From assembly GCA_009760855.2 (NCBI GenBank), contig WPIO01000024.1, positions 922,501 to 986,500 on the forward strand: a DNA stretch of 64,000 nucleotides, in the 5' to 3' direction. Origin of the DNA: Cristatella mucedo. Taxonomy: Eukaryota > Bryozoa > Phylactolaemata > Cristatellidae. The position numbers and the translations under genes are program-made. Below the pieces are notes generated by a model, which did no database searches, was not told the DNA's origin, and saw only the letters and a list, made by a program, of their open reading frames with translations. Shown here in pieces: positions 32,385 through 46,639 of the stretch; the stretch's first letter is position 1; the number at the start of each line of letters is the position of its first letter.

Positions 32385-33499
32385 CTTCTGTTTAGCATGC
32401 CACTTGCTGATTGCCTTGAGCGCCTCAGTTTAACAGACGAGGTTCTTCTCACGTATTTGCATAAGTCCCGACATAACCTAGCAGCTTATTTTCCTCGAGA
32501 AACACTTTAAATACATGGTCAAAATGATGGAAGACGGTGCAATTCTGCGGTACAAGATACTTAGCGTGAGCATTTGTATCCCAAAAAAATGTGTAACAAA
32601 AATAAGGTGTGACTAAACGTGTAATAAAAACAAACTGTGTGGCAAAAAGGCGGCATCTTTTTATATAAACCGTGAGAAGCTAACTGGCTTCGGACTCGCT
32701 TCGCTCAATCATAGAAGTTCCGTCACGAAAGACAACGCTGTGCCACCTTGCCGCTTGAAGGAAGTCGCCATCTTGCAACGTGACGTAAGTGCGCCATCTC
32801 GCAGAGTGACGAACTTTCTCACTTTAATCAGTAGAGATTTCCCAATTATACAACACCCATTTGTGCATCAACATGCATGGTTAACTTCACAAATCAAACA
32901 GAGGTATTGCCTTTCTGACATTAATTGTGAACAGCCTACTTTGAAAGAGATCTCGAAGGTTAGCGGCATCCAAGTACGTATCATGCTAACGACTGCTCAT
33001 GCATACACCAGCGTTCAGATGTCCGCCCTCATACATTCATGAACGAGACAGGCAGGTAGAGATTAATATATGGTTTCAGCCACCAAAATAACAAGATTTT
33101 GGTGAGATAACAGCTCATGCATATTAGTGCTCAAGCATGTCTTTGCTCATATATGTATGTATACATTAATATATCAATGTTAATATGAGTGCAAGTACAA
33201 CCGGCAATGGAATTGGAAAACAGCCAAACGAACTGACGCTCTGCCGCATTTTCTTTAGGCAGCTCTTAACGTCGGTCTCGTCCTCAAAACCAGTTGAAGC
33301 AAAACGTCACTATGGCGATCACGTGATGATCGCACTTCGAAATGTTAACCGTTCGGCCTGCACTAGCCTTCTGAACGCCAAGTCGACACGGCTGCGAGGA
33401 CTACAGTTACAGCGAGTGGGTCGACTATCCTGCGGACCGTGGCGGCCGCGACAAGCGGCCGAAAAACCCGCGAAGCTGACTAATCTGGCAGCTGGCAAA
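32385..33499. other. Region downstream of RABGEF1, no gene recognised
   Basis: AT-rich until about 33.2 kb. This includes the RABGEF1 3' UTR (minus strand), whose end could not be set: no close AATAAA on the minus strand, only an ATTAAA-type variant at about 32822-32827. Confidence 0.4.
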
Positions 33500-33964
33500 T
33501 CAGCTGACAGGCGACGCGGCTGAGGCTGGTGGCCCTTTGCTCTCAGACAGCGAGCGATCGATGCTAGCCCGCCGGCTGAACATGGCGCTTGCACCTCCGC
33601 TTGCACCTCGGTCGGCGGCGCCTCGGTCAGATGGAGCGACATTATTGCTGCCTAGTTTTGTCAACGGCGCAGCGGCTTGTGCTGCTGCGGCTGCTGCTGC
33701 TGCCCCTCGTGACGGGGGACGGAGCGCTCGAAGCGAACTGCGCAGACAGTCGGTGCGAGCGCGCAGCCGCTGCTGCCGCTGCCTCAGCTCACCCATCAGA
33801 AACGAGTTCTCGTGCACGACGCTCAGACCGTCGCAGGCAAAGGCGTCTGCTGTCAGATCGCTGACAGTAGACGCCACTCGACCTGACATATAGCTGTTGA
33901 ATTCGTGCAACGACAAATTCAACGAGTCGGCATCCAGCTTCCTGATGAATTCCGTAGCACAGCA
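33500..33964 (-). CDS. RABGEF1: RABGEF1 terminal exon: VPS9 end, coiled coil, tail
   Basis: Begins CCATEFIRKLDADSLNLS and continues to YMSG, the end of VPS9. A basic coiled-coil segment follows (LMGELRQRQQRLRARTDCLR), equivalent to the Rabaptin-5-binding and autoinhibitory region of Rabex-5. An Ala-rich run and a Ser/Arg-rich tail end at TGA (33500-33502). The tail differs from the Pro-rich vertebrate C-terminus. No canonical AATAAA was found close by on this strand. Confidence 0.88.
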   Translation of the reverse strand, partial: CCATEFIRKLDADSLNLSLHEFNSYMSGRVASTVSDLTADAFACDGLSVVHENSFLMGELRQRQQRLRARTDCLRSSLRALRPPSRGAAAAAAAAQAAAPLTKLGSNNVAPSDRGAADRGASGGASAMFSRRASIDRSLSESKGPPASAASPVS

Positions 33965-36900
33965 CTGCAATGACAGCAGGCAGACGTTGAGCACTACTTT
34001 CGTGCATGTATAAATCCAGGATATGTCTAAGCCTCCAAAGCATCTAAGCGTTTTATTGCCTTCGTTTCCGGGTGAATGGAGCTTGAGCAGCCTCTTCAAT
34101 TGGACTTTAACACCACAAATACCATAAACCTCGTGCTAATGCAGACCATACTTATCTCGTAAAATCCATTGTTAATGAGTGGCCCAATACATGACCTTAT
34201 CATGGAGGAAGTAGTTTTTGCCTTTCAGTGATCGCGATTACTGCTTGAAAAAACCGAGTGCAAAAGGAAAACTAGAAAACGTATGAGAACTTGCATACAT
34301 ACATTAGCCAGCGGTGCCTGCCCTGCCCTGCCCTGCCCTGCCCCTCCCCTGCCTCTCCCCTACCCCTGCCCCTCCCCTGCCCCTGCCCCTGCCCTGCCCT
34401 GCCCTGCCCTGCTGGGGTCGCTGGTGCTACCCGGGCCTCCCCCGGTTCAGGAACAGGAACATAAACATATAATACAATCAAATAATCACAGGGCAAATAG
34501 CAATGGTGGATAGAACAGACCGACGGCAGTGAGAGCGAGTAACGGAGTGGAGGCAGAGAAAGGAAGGGAGTAAGACAGCGAGGACGACGCCATTTATTAC
34601 AGTTTAAGTGCTCATGAAAAGGCTAGAATACAAACCCATTACTGCGAGTTGCCATTAGGTGAATTCCAGCCCATCCTGTATGTATGGACGCATGCTTTCT
34701 TATGCAATGACAACTACTCTCCTGCTGCCGACTATGGCTCATCCTTTTCAGCGGTCCTGAGCTGCTACTTCCATGCTACTCACTACCTCAACTGCTCTCC
34801 TGACTCTGCTATGCTTCCCACTTTCTCTTTGTTGCGTGAGAGGAAGTCTGTTGGCTACCGAATGCGTACCGAAAGCCGCTTAGGCTGTGAGTGCGCTATA
34901 CAAAACTCTCCTGCGAAACACCCACATAGTCTTTATGGCTTTGTGGAGTTACAGACGGGGACACATTACGTTAAATTACGTAAGGACAAAAAGGCAGCAT
35001 GCAAATACGCATTAAATACATGAAAACACTCCAATTAAGTGTTTTTTCGTTAAGCTTTTAGAAGCCCCGCGAGTATGTGCCAGTTAAACACCGATGGGAA
35101 TTTGTGCTAAGAATGTCAAAAGTAAGGTGATGGCAGCATCTCAGTAGATGAATTGCAGGCGTCAGCGAAAGGTTCTGAGCCGTCAATCTTACGTTTGATT
35201 CAGCATGATAGATGACAGCTACCTGAGTGTAACTGCGGCGACTTCAGCAATTATAATTACACAGCGACCGGAGGCCCTGTCTGTCGTGGAACAGAACGCC
35301 GACAAATCAGAATAATTTCCCCTCGAGCGCGGGCGCCTCTGGCCGGACCGGCTTACTAGCTCCAGCTTACGGCTCTAGCCAATTGATCTGTCGAGAATAT
35401 CTTCCCTGCGTCATTCAACGCGCGGCTACAAACCCGCCGCCGCTTTACATCGCCACTTTGCGCTTTAAATTGCTCGAGCCGCATCCTGGTATACCGCTAG
35501 AATGAGCGTGCGTTTTTATAATCGCAAATGCTGGTGCCAACTGCAACCGTTACACCAGATGCGCTCGGCGACTGTGGAGCATAACGGCGGCATAAGTTGC
35601 GCGGGTCCCCGCCCCTTTTGCAAGTAGGGGTATCCCCTGCGAGCGAGCGAGCGAGCGAGCGAGCGGTCCGCCACCGCATTCTTGGTGACTCGTGAATGGC
35701 TGAGTATGTAGCTGTGGCCTTTAGCGGTGGATGCAAAGAATATCACTTCCGGCCTGACCAAATTGATAATATTAATCATTTACATAATACCCAAGAGAAC
35801 CAAAGCTCATTTCAGGCCGATAACATGTGCTGAAAAAGATGCGTGCTTTAATTTGGCTAGTATCAATATGCGCCATCCCATCATGTAAAAGTACAAAAAA
35901 AAGCGGATAGAGGAAAGGCCTTGAGGAATAGGTAACGCCGGAGAAAAAGCTTTGAGAGAAGGGTAGGTTTTTAAATCGGCAGACATTGGTAGCCCACGCT
36001 CGCTTAGAGCTATGCTCCACTTCACAGCATGACAGATGGGAGACCCTGATATGCATGATAGGTGTGGTCCGAGCTTGCTAAGACTAAACTTGCTTTCAAT
36101 ACTTTCGATTGCCTCATGTCTGAAGGAAACAAATGCTGCATGCCAATAAAGGCACGGCACCGATAGGAGAATGACGTACTAATTAGCTTAGTCCAGTCCC
36201 AACTGAAGCAAGACGCAGTAAGTCATTTACGCCGTGGCATCGATGATGTCGCATCAAAACCCTCCGCAAGCCTCATAGTAGTCGACATCACTTCACGAGC
36301 TGGTTACCCTGCCCCACCCTAAGAAGACCAAAGTTGATGACAAGCTGCGTCATTCAACTGTTAAATAATGTCATTACACTTATATTACAACCAGTAATCA
36401 CCAGGATATCATAGTGTCGACCATGCTTCTAACTCGTGGCCAAAGATTTGCCATCGTGCAGGCCTGGAAACATCCATAGCAACATGATCCCATAGTCATT
36501 CAAACCACGTCAGTCATTGTCGAGTCACACAGCTGCACACTCACAACTCACCACCTGACGCACTCACTACCTCATACAAAGTGCGCAGGACGAGGTAGTA
36601 AATAGGAATGACATCATTTGCCAGCAATGTGATGTCTATCACCTGATGCGATTCTTGTAAATTCCAGCTGCATCGCCGAAATGCAGGCTGCCTTACCAAG
36701 CTGGTAAAATAGTATCCGCGTTCGCCATTGCTCAGATAGGACGGATTAGCAAAGCGTGCCACGTAATTTATGTTGGACTGAAGTTGCGGCACGCCAGCTC
36801 TAATGACGACGTAAATAAACGCCGGGAGGAAGTCGTCTGCGCTGGATGGTCTCTCCTCGTGTACGCCCATTACCAGTCGCGATTTGTGTAGCGCCTCGAA

Positions 36901-39900
36901 GACGCGACAGCTGCAGCTCACTATGCTCTCCAGCTTGTCGATGGGCGATTTGCAGCTGCACAGCTGCCAGAGATCTGCAAGAGAAGCACCTCTCACTTGC
37001 AGCAAGCTATTTACGTCACAGCCGGCATTGTAAACAGCATCAGATGCAGCCATAGGTCACACTCTGGAGGCGCGACCTTGACAATGGCACCGGATCAGCT
37101 GCTAGGCTAAGATCAGTAGCTCACCTGCTGGTCAGTTAATATTTATGCTGCACAGCAGAGCTACTTACCCGTGGCAGGCGGTCGGCTTGTGAGTTGTTCA
37201 ACAGCAGCATGATCATTACTGCATGAGCACCCTAAATGGCTGCAGTTTGCTTTAAATGACCAGGCTCGGCCTAAGAATCTCCCTTCAACAAAATCAGTCT
37301 GTGTAATTCACGAGGTGTCTCAGAGGTCAACTGGGCCACTAAGGTTAATTAATCTAACCAATTGACATGCTTCCCTTATAGTTTATGTAAAGTGCCCGGA
37401 AAGAGCTTTAGATCTCCAATGTCGCTACGGGAACGTTCTATTACTGTTATTATTGGTATTGTAATTATTAATTGTTCTAAGATACCAAGCCTGCGTTCAT
37501 AACTGCATGTCAGGTGTCTAATATTGTGTTTACAGGACCACTGACAAGTATCGTTACACTAGCTCGCTTCGCTCTCAGCAGTCTCATGTGATATTCACTC
37601 AGTTAGCTGAAGACTAACATGGTCCTCCAAGCGCGCATGGAAAGTCGATGATGGGTTTGACGATAGACAAAAAACAATTTTTTAATGTAAAAGACCCAAA
37701 TCCCATGAAAAGCACAAAAAATAGTGCTAGAGAATAGTAGAAAGTACGCCGCTCATGCATTAAAAGCTTTTTCTACGGAAATTGTTTGACGATAATTTAA
37801 TACGATAACTATATGAGGGACGCTGTCGGCTACAATTGTGTCTCACCCAACGAACTAGTTGGCTAGTCTTCGCGGCATTGCGAAGTTATAGATATATCAT
37901 TCTGTGCATCAAAAATGCGAAAGGCTAATATCAGCGCTTAATACCATACGCACATAGAGACACGCTGGCGAACCATTCCTTGTCCAAATTCATTTACCTG
38001 CATACGCGGCCTCGAGCGACTCACGAACGCTTGCATCGCCTTCTACGATGCATGCATCCAGGTGATGTGCAGTTATCCAACGCAGCCTTCGGGTCCTAAA
38101 GCAGCACCACTACTCATTAATTATTACAAAGGGGAGGCATGGTGGCTGCATTAAAATGGTGCGACAGTACTTTGCCTCACTGCAGGAAATGAAGAAAACC
38201 ATAAGCTATTTGAGAGTGCAGAACACTCTGCAGCCTGGCGACAATACTAGGTTAGCAGATGATGCAATTCACTGACCTATAGTTACAGTTGTCAGCTGTT
38301 ATATAAAAAAACAAAAGCTAATTTAACAGCCTCTTTTTGTATAGCGACAGAAGAGCCTTTACGGCTATCACCACCACTTGCAGTGGCGATAAAGAATCAC
38401 CTACCGAAGAATTCGAACCCACGACCTCGGGGCCAAGGTCGTGAAAGGCAACCGCCTTACCTAGTGAGCCATTACGGCTCTGTTATATGTGACAAAAAAC
38501 CAGTTTACCGAGGAGGTTGCTGTCGGAATATAGGAATTACAGTACATGCTTTAGGCACGCAATCACATATCAACCAGTTGGGGCTGCGATGCAGCACGCC
38601 GAAATAGCTTCAGCTTCTGATAACATGAGTGCTTGCGATACTGACGTTCATTCTTTGACATCTAAAAGCCTCCCAAAGCTTCAATATGACAAGACATAAC
38701 TTTTGCTCATTGGAATTCTAAACTAATGAAACATTAACTATTGCCAACTAGCGAATTTTATTATCAAACCATCACAGAGCACAGATGTATCACCATAATC
38801 CGGATCAGCCCAGCCAATCACGGTCATACAACGACACAGCGAGAGCGGCCGATTTCCGCGAGATGGTACTTTTCTCTCACAAAACCGAGTTGCTGATGCG
38901 TCCATTTGCCGACTGGGCGTTGAGTAGCTGGTTCGGCGAGTCGTCAAAAAATAGGGCCAACGTGCGCAACTGAAGCATGCGAACACTGACTCGCTCGTCG
39001 TCTGGCTGAATGCACTCACTCGAGCTGTCTCTCTAGTCCCAGCCTGGGTACGATTGAGAAGCCATGACTGCTTATGGCTGCGCATCACGCAGCGACCTTG
39101 AAACCTTGAAACCATCTCCTCTCGCCGATTCACCGAGTTCAAGCACAGCGACCATTTTACACCAGACACGGCGCAGCCGCAGTAAAAAGATATCTGGCCC
39201 AGCTGCATCCGGCCCTTCATGCAGCGCTCCGAAGGCCTGCATTCAACTACCGGGGCCTCGACAGCTCTCTGTCGCGTTATTGTTCAACCAGTTTTCAGGA
39301 TGTAAGCAAGGTCGGCGAAGTTCCCGCAGACGCGATGCACGACAGATACGAGCATTTTACGGTCAGAACTCCTCCGGTGGCCCTCCGCCCCCTGGCAACC
39401 AAGGTTCGCACAACGGAAATGGAAAGAGAAACTGACAGTGCGGTTAGTCGCCTACAGTTGGCGCTTCGGTGCCCTTCTAGCGGTCGGAGTGATTTCTCCT
39501 CAGCCTACAAAGGCACTGCTGTGTGCACGAGAGGACTCATATATAAAGAGCAGCGTGCCAATTATAAGCTCCGGTAAGCTCCAGGAATCTCGAGAGCACG
39601 AGCATCAGCGAGGCAGCGATCGTGCACACTCCTACTAGACTGGCTGGACTCGCCGATCGCTGCAGAGCTGGCGAGCAACATATTACATGCAGCGATAACT
39701 CATCAGCTGCACCGAAAAGAGTAAATCATAATAATAATAATAATTTCTTATAGCCCCCTCAGAGAACTGAATCTCTCACTAGGCACTTTACAGATGCTGC
39801 ATACAAAGCATTACCAAATGTTTGGTGGTAACAACCGCAAGCAGCAGTCATAGTTTAAGCAGGTACGTGCATACGAAGGACGAATCACGAAGACCCAACA

Positions 39901-42900
39901 AATGCTGTAATAAACAAGGTCATGTAAAAGCGAGGTCATGCATGCAGCCATTTTTTGAACGAGCCATGATGGCACACTAGGTAAGGTGGTTGCTTTTCAC
40001 GACCTCGGCCCCGAGGTCGTAGGTTCGAATCCTGTTGTGGGTGATTCTGTGTTGCCGCTGCAAGCGGTGGTTATAGCCGTAAAGGCTCTTCTGTTGCTAT
40101 GCAAAAGCAGCAAATGTAAAGCGCCTAGACAGAGATTGAGTTCTCTGAGGGCGCTTTATCAAGTGCAGTTATTTTTCTTATTATTATTAAAAGAGGCTGT
40201 TAAATCAGCTAGCAAAAGTCAGGCACAAGCTAAAAGCCGTTCGACAGAGTCGATTGGTTATGTGCATGACAGGTGCACGTACATCGCCCAATATGCACCG
40301 ATCCGGTTATCAACTACGTACCTGTGCACCTGCACACCTGACCGCCAGAGGCAAGCTGCACAATCAGCTGGCTGCGGCTAACCAACACGGCCGCGTCTCA
40401 CCTGAGCAATAGGCTGAGGTCGTCTTCTCGATCCGAGCAATCGGCGGGACAGAAGACAGTTGCGTAGATCATCCGCATCACAAATCTCTCAACTTGCTCC
40501 ATGAGGGACTGCAGCAGCTCTTTGGACATGGGCGCGAATCCTGTGAGCACGAGTCACCACGCATCAGGACAGGTGCTCGATTCATTCGGCGCCAGCAAAA
40601 TCCCAGCCCGCGCGAAGGGAACACTCGCTGGTGCCAACGTATAGCCAATGACGCTAAAGATATCGGATGCTAGTTTCTCAGCTCACTCGCGTTGCCGCCT
40701 AATGGGCCCAACAGGCTCCTGGGATGCGGGTGGGACGCTGCTCACTCGCGTTCTGCTCGCAAATTGAAGCTGCACCAGCCTCTTATGGCTGTGTGCCAAG
40801 CGGCTGCATGGTAAAATGTTAGCACCGACAGATGAACCCGATTGGTTGACCAGTCACGTCCTTTCTTACCCCCTGGACCGATTCCGAGCGGGTGAGTATG
40901 GCGGCTTGTCACTCAGCATGACCCTCTTCCCTCTTAAGATATGCCACTCAGGTCATGTTCAAGTTTTGCCTCAATTCTCGGCTAAATCTCAGATGTGCTG
41001 CCACGAACCACACTTGCATGCTGACCCTGTGCATGTCACCCCTAACAATGTTATTCATGTTGTTTATCAAGCATGATATTACTCACCATTCAATCGCGTT
41101 TCCCTTTGCAGCAAATGTAAAGCGCCTAGAAAGAGATTGATTTCTCTGAGGGCGCTTTATCAATTGCATTATTATTATTATTAGGCTCTGCTAAAAGCAA
41201 CCCAGTTGCATTGGCCATGTACACAAGCACGTCAGCGCGGCATCAATGACGCTCGATGACTTATGATGACCGGCGCTGTCAGACAAACAAGAAACAGTTG
41301 CTGCTTGCTGATTTAAAAAGAAATTCACTTATCAAGTTCGGCAGGGCAGAGGCACTTACAAACGTAATAAATAGTCAAATGCGTTAAGTATTAACCAGTA
41401 CGACTGCAAAGTTTGCCGTATATAATCGCTCTTTGATTCAGGAGATTGTTGGGTTGCTCTTGAGATATATCAATAGCCAAGATGGCTTTCATGTGCATTT
41501 ACTCACGAGCTAAAGCCCACAACTAAGCCGAAGTTTTAAAGACTAAGATGGCTCCTGGAATTGGTATATTTGTTCTGTCATACGTCGAAAACCGAAGCTA
41601 CATTGATAATAATGATGGTAATGCATTTTATTCAGCATCCTCAGAGATCTCAATCTCTTTCTAAGCACTTTACATTTGCTGCAAAAGTAGGATAGATGAG
41701 ACCAAGCCTACAGGCAATTCATCGTTAGAGCGCTTGATTACCATCGGTATGCTATGCTTTCAGCAGCTTAGTCTCCGACTAACGTCACGACAGCCCCTAA
41801 CTTGACGACATTCAAAAAAGCTAAAAACGCATATATTTATTATAGCATTTTGTGGGTAAACAGTATTCGTCCTTTGTGTGCTCATGCGTGCTGACACTGT
41901 GCATGCTTCTACTAACCGCATTTGCATTCTTACCCTGTGCATGTCACCTCTAACTATGTCGCGCTTGCTGAAATTGAGCATGCTACCACTAATCATTCGA
42001 TCATGCTTCCTTTACGGCCCATGTAAAGTGCCTAAAAAGATATTTAAGTTCTCTACGGGCGCTAAACTAATGTATTGTTATTACTTATTTTATAGTGATA
42101 GATTTTATAGATATCTAAATATAGATATCAGCTCATGACGGCTGAAAAGGATTGCCACAGTCGGCAGCAGGAAAGTAAATGTAACGTAAGAATTGTGAAA
42201 GATAGTTCCACGGTCTACGATCTGCAGAGCTAAAGCTTCTATCATCAATGTACTTTAAGTGGACGAATGGAACCACTAATTTATTGTCCACAGAGGACCT
42301 GGGGGCGAGATGAGGCTGAAACTAATACAGCAGTTCAGCTAGGTATTTAAGAGCCAAGCCGTGGTGGGCCTTGTAGGTAAGCGTAAGAAGTTTAATCTAT
42401 CTCCGTCGATCAACCGGCAGCCACCAAATCTCTTTCAGCAAAGAAGATACCCTGTCAAACCTGGTTTGGTCCAGCGATTAAGGTGTCGCCCCGACCAAGG
42501 TCTGGCTGAGGTCGTTGGCTTGAGCCCCGACGCATGTGAAGAGCCTGAATAGAGATTGATTTACCTTATGGCGGTATGCAAATGAATTATTATTACTATA
42601 TTATATACTGTAAGCCTCTGTGATTTGTAAACTAGCCTTGCAGCCTCATTCATCACCAGCTGCAGTGGCCTAATGACTTTTTTCTGTAACCCAGCAATAA
42701 TCTAACCGAGACAGAACCAGGGAGCTTGTTAAATTCTTTGCAAGCTACCGTTGTAGGCATTCCTAATCTTAGATAACGATTGGTAGAGATGGCTAGATGT
42801 GGAGACAGTCTCCCTAATGAAACTTTCAAAATTTAGGCAGTTGTCAGTAGACATCTAAATTCCGAGCACATGGAGATCACCTCACGACAGTATAACCTAT

Positions 42901-45900
42901 TCGTAGAGCAAAGTGTTCTAGTACTGCCACATGCTCAGAGTTTCGTACGAGTAGCAGTTTAGTTTTATCTCGTTCAGTGTAAGGAAAATTTCTTAAATCC
43001 AAAATTTAATGTCTGCAAGGCAAGCATTCAGTTTATTAGTCGCTGCAGCAGATTCAGACAATTTAAACAAGAAGTATAGCTGACTATTGTCAGCACAAAA
43101 GTGATAGATTCCATGGTCCTCCAAATCACTTTTCCCAAACGTCCAGTATAAATTAAGAACACAGGAAAAGAACCGAGGAGTGACCCTTCGGGACTCCATA
43201 TGTGACTGGTTTGGTGAATGAGACCCAATCGCACACGACACGGATTGAACAGGATCGGACTAGTACGATTCGGAGCGCACCGGTGCCTCGTCTGCCAGGC
43301 CGATAGTTGTTCCCAATAGTTCAAGAAGGATATCGTGATCAATAGTGTCGAAGGCAGTTGGTATATCTAGAAGCGCTAGGGCACGTGATATTACCATCAT
43401 TGTTGCTGCATAGGCTGCCATTGGCTAAATGAAGGACAGCTGCTTCAGTGGAGTGCCGCCGCTGGAATCCCTATGGAAATTTTTCTAAAAATTGATTTTT
43501 TTTCAAAGTGTGCTTCAAGCTGATTGGCCACAATTTTTCCAAGAAACTTTGACAAAAGAGGAAGCAAAATAACTGGGCGACGCTTGGCAAAGACCTCTGA
43601 ATCGAATCCAGGATTTTAAGTATCGGTCTAACGATGGCCGATTCCGAGGACTTGGGTACAACCCCGTTTTCCGAGAGAAGCATTAAAAAATATCAGTTGT
43701 GGCTGGGCTAAGTATGTCTGCGAGTAAAGACCACAGAGGGGGTGGTATAGGATCTTCAGAAGACGAACCCTTTTTTGCTAGACTTTATTAACCTAGCCAC
43801 ATCGCACGCAGAAACCACGGGAAAATTACTTAAGGAAAATCGCAGGTTGCAACTCAACAATTGCTTTAGTCAGAGGGGGCCTTGTGAAGGCGCGAATATG
43901 AATATATTTGTTTCAGTGAAGAAGGCTGAAAAGGTTTTGTCTGAGCCGTTAATATCTGGGTAGTGAGACCTCTCAAAATTGACTAGCAAATCGTTTACCA
44001 TCCGATAAATCTGTTTTGAGTCCTACTCTTACCGGTCGGACTTCAGTTTTCTAGTAAAAAAAGAAGCTCTGGCGTTTTTTTAAGCTTTCGCGTGTACACT
44101 TGGAGTAAATCTTTGAAATTAGCTGTGGACGGAAGTGAAGCCTGTCAGGGTAGCGTTGGTAATAGTCAGCTGTAGGGTGCCGCAAGACTTCATTCGAAGT
44201 CACCATTCCTGAAGTCGTTGTACATTCACAGCGGTACAGACTCTGGGGAGGGTGGCTCTAAATCTAGAGCGCAAGTTACTTGTTAGGTTTGATGTTTTAC
44301 TCTAAGGTTGGCTGGTCTACCCGGCTAGTTTGAGAGTCTCAGAGGAATGCCAGAAGAGAGATCTGGCTGAAGTTGAGTTCTTTTAGCCCGGTGTTTATAT
44401 CTGCATAGTCATCCTGGCAATGGCCGCCTAAAGTATAAAAAGACGAAATCTTATGCTACGGTTGTATTATATTATGTAACCCACACTGGGCAGCTACAAA
44501 TCGAATCTTCTCAGAAGAAGGAAAGCGGATGGAGAGCTAGAGCAGTCTTCCTAGACTCGGGGACAAACTTCGAGATGAAGTCAGAAACGGGAGAGTGCAG
44601 ATAGAGAAACAGACCGGAAGAGAAGGTGGGTCGAGAGGCCAACGGAAATGCTACCGTGAGGATGGACTCTGACCTTGTCTATCTAGCTTGCAAAAGGTTA
44701 AAAGAAACAATTTTCTAAATCCGACTTCTTGATATTGGCGCTGACCCCGAAATGGTTAAATATATTCTTGGTGGCCGACGTCAGCATTTTTTTAGTGTTC
44801 ATCTGTAATTCAACTGTATAGAATGTAGTTTGGCCATTGCTAAGGTAAATGAGTTTTTTGATCAACAGCCTTGGTGTGCCAATCGACGTACAGTCAGTCG
44901 TAATTTTGCGTATTGTGTTGCATGCTAACGCTAATTAGTCCCGGCTAGCTAAACCTCTTGTGATAAAGCACGGGAAATCTGGGCAAGGCTGGGCTGGGCT
45001 GAGCATTGCCCAGATGCCAGGAGGACAAGTTTCTACACGACCATGTGGAGATAAGCAGACGTAGGCTCGAGCTCGAGGGGATAGTAAGCAATGTTGCTGC
45101 GAATAACAAAAGACTTGCGATTCGCAGACTAGTTCGATACCGAACGAGATAGACACAGTGGAGAGAAAGAAATTCGCACGTTTTCAGACGTAAACAGAGT
45201 CTCAACTGCCGAATCGCGCCTTTCTCTCCAAACTGCACTGGCTTCCTACTATGCAGTGCATCGACTTCATGCCACGTCACTCATTTTTAGATTTCTATAT
45301 TCCCGCGCTCAGCCTATCGATCTGAAATAATCACTCGGCGGAAGGTCGCAGCACCCACCCCTCTTATTCGTGTCAATTTGTTGCTCCTTTAATTAAGCTC
45401 AGATCCTTTGACGACAGCGTCTTCTGTTCCTGTTCTCTTAAATCCTGGAAATCGCTAGACTGACATGACAATAATAAAAATAAGAATAATGCGCTTGATA
45501 AAGCGCCCTCAGAGAACTTAATCTCTTTCTAGGCGCTGTACATTTGCTGCAAAGTGAAATGCAATTTAATGGTGAGTAAAATCATGCTTGAAAAACAAAC
45601 AAAATGAATAATATGGTTAGGGGTGACATGCACAGGGTCAGCATGCAAATGTGGTTAGTGGCAGGATGCACAGTGTCAGCACCCATAAGCACATCAAGGA
45701 CGAATCACAGGGACCCACTAAATGCTGTCCTAAATAGGTGTTTTTAAGTTCCTTTTAAATGTGGTCAGGTCAGTGGATGTTCTGACGCAGGTCGGGAGGG
45801 AGTTCCAGGCTTTGGGGGCATACGAACTAAATGCACGGTCTCCTAAGGATTTGAGGTACGAGGTATTCTAGACTGTTGGATTCCGAAAAGCGGTTGGTAC

Positions 45901-46581
45901 GATGCTTGGCCTGATGGGGGAGTAGATCCGAGAGATAGGCTGGAGCCATTGAATGAAGGGACCTAAAAGTGAGCGACAAAACCTTGAAGTCAATCCGTTG
46001 CTTGACTGGTAGCCAGTGCAGGTCGGCGAGAAGTGGTGTTATGTGGCAACTGCGACGCTCGTGACAGACAAGCCTAGCTCCAGAGTTTTGCACAAGCTGC
46101 AATCGCCTGATCGCACATGCTGGTAGGCCAGTAAGCAGAGAGTTGCAGAAGTCGAGATGGGATGTCACGAATGCATGGACCAACTTGGACGTGGTATCCT
46201 TATCTAAACAAGCCCGAATTTTAGCAATTTTATGAAGCTGAAAATAGGCAGATTTGACTGTGGAGCTGATATGATCGTCTAACGATAGGTTGACACCTAG
46301 ATTTCGAGCTGATATGGTGATATGATTTCTTTTGAATCTGCGTTTAAGTGCCTAAAATGAGATTTTATTTACCTTAGGGTGCTTGTTTAATTGATTATTT
46401 GAGCATTATTAACAACTAAAACCAACACTTACGTGAAAGTGGGGAGCAATAATCTACACCGCACTGGCAGGGCCCAGCGGTTAAGGTGCTCGCCCCGAAT
46501 CAAGGTCAAGGTGAATATATTTTATGACCGAGATGGTGGGCTCGAGCCCCTTGGCATATGTATAGCTCTTCAATAAAGTTT

Positions 46582-46639
<58 letters not shown>

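Noticed and set aside
38738-39220. 160-codon minus-strand open frame in a RABGEF1 intron
   Set aside because: No domain or composition bias beyond chance, and it lies in the intron between two well-supported exons.
39963-40060. tRNA gene
   Set aside because: The B box and tRNA-like head are part of a repeated SINE with a body and LINE tail, and the cloverleaf is not preserved.
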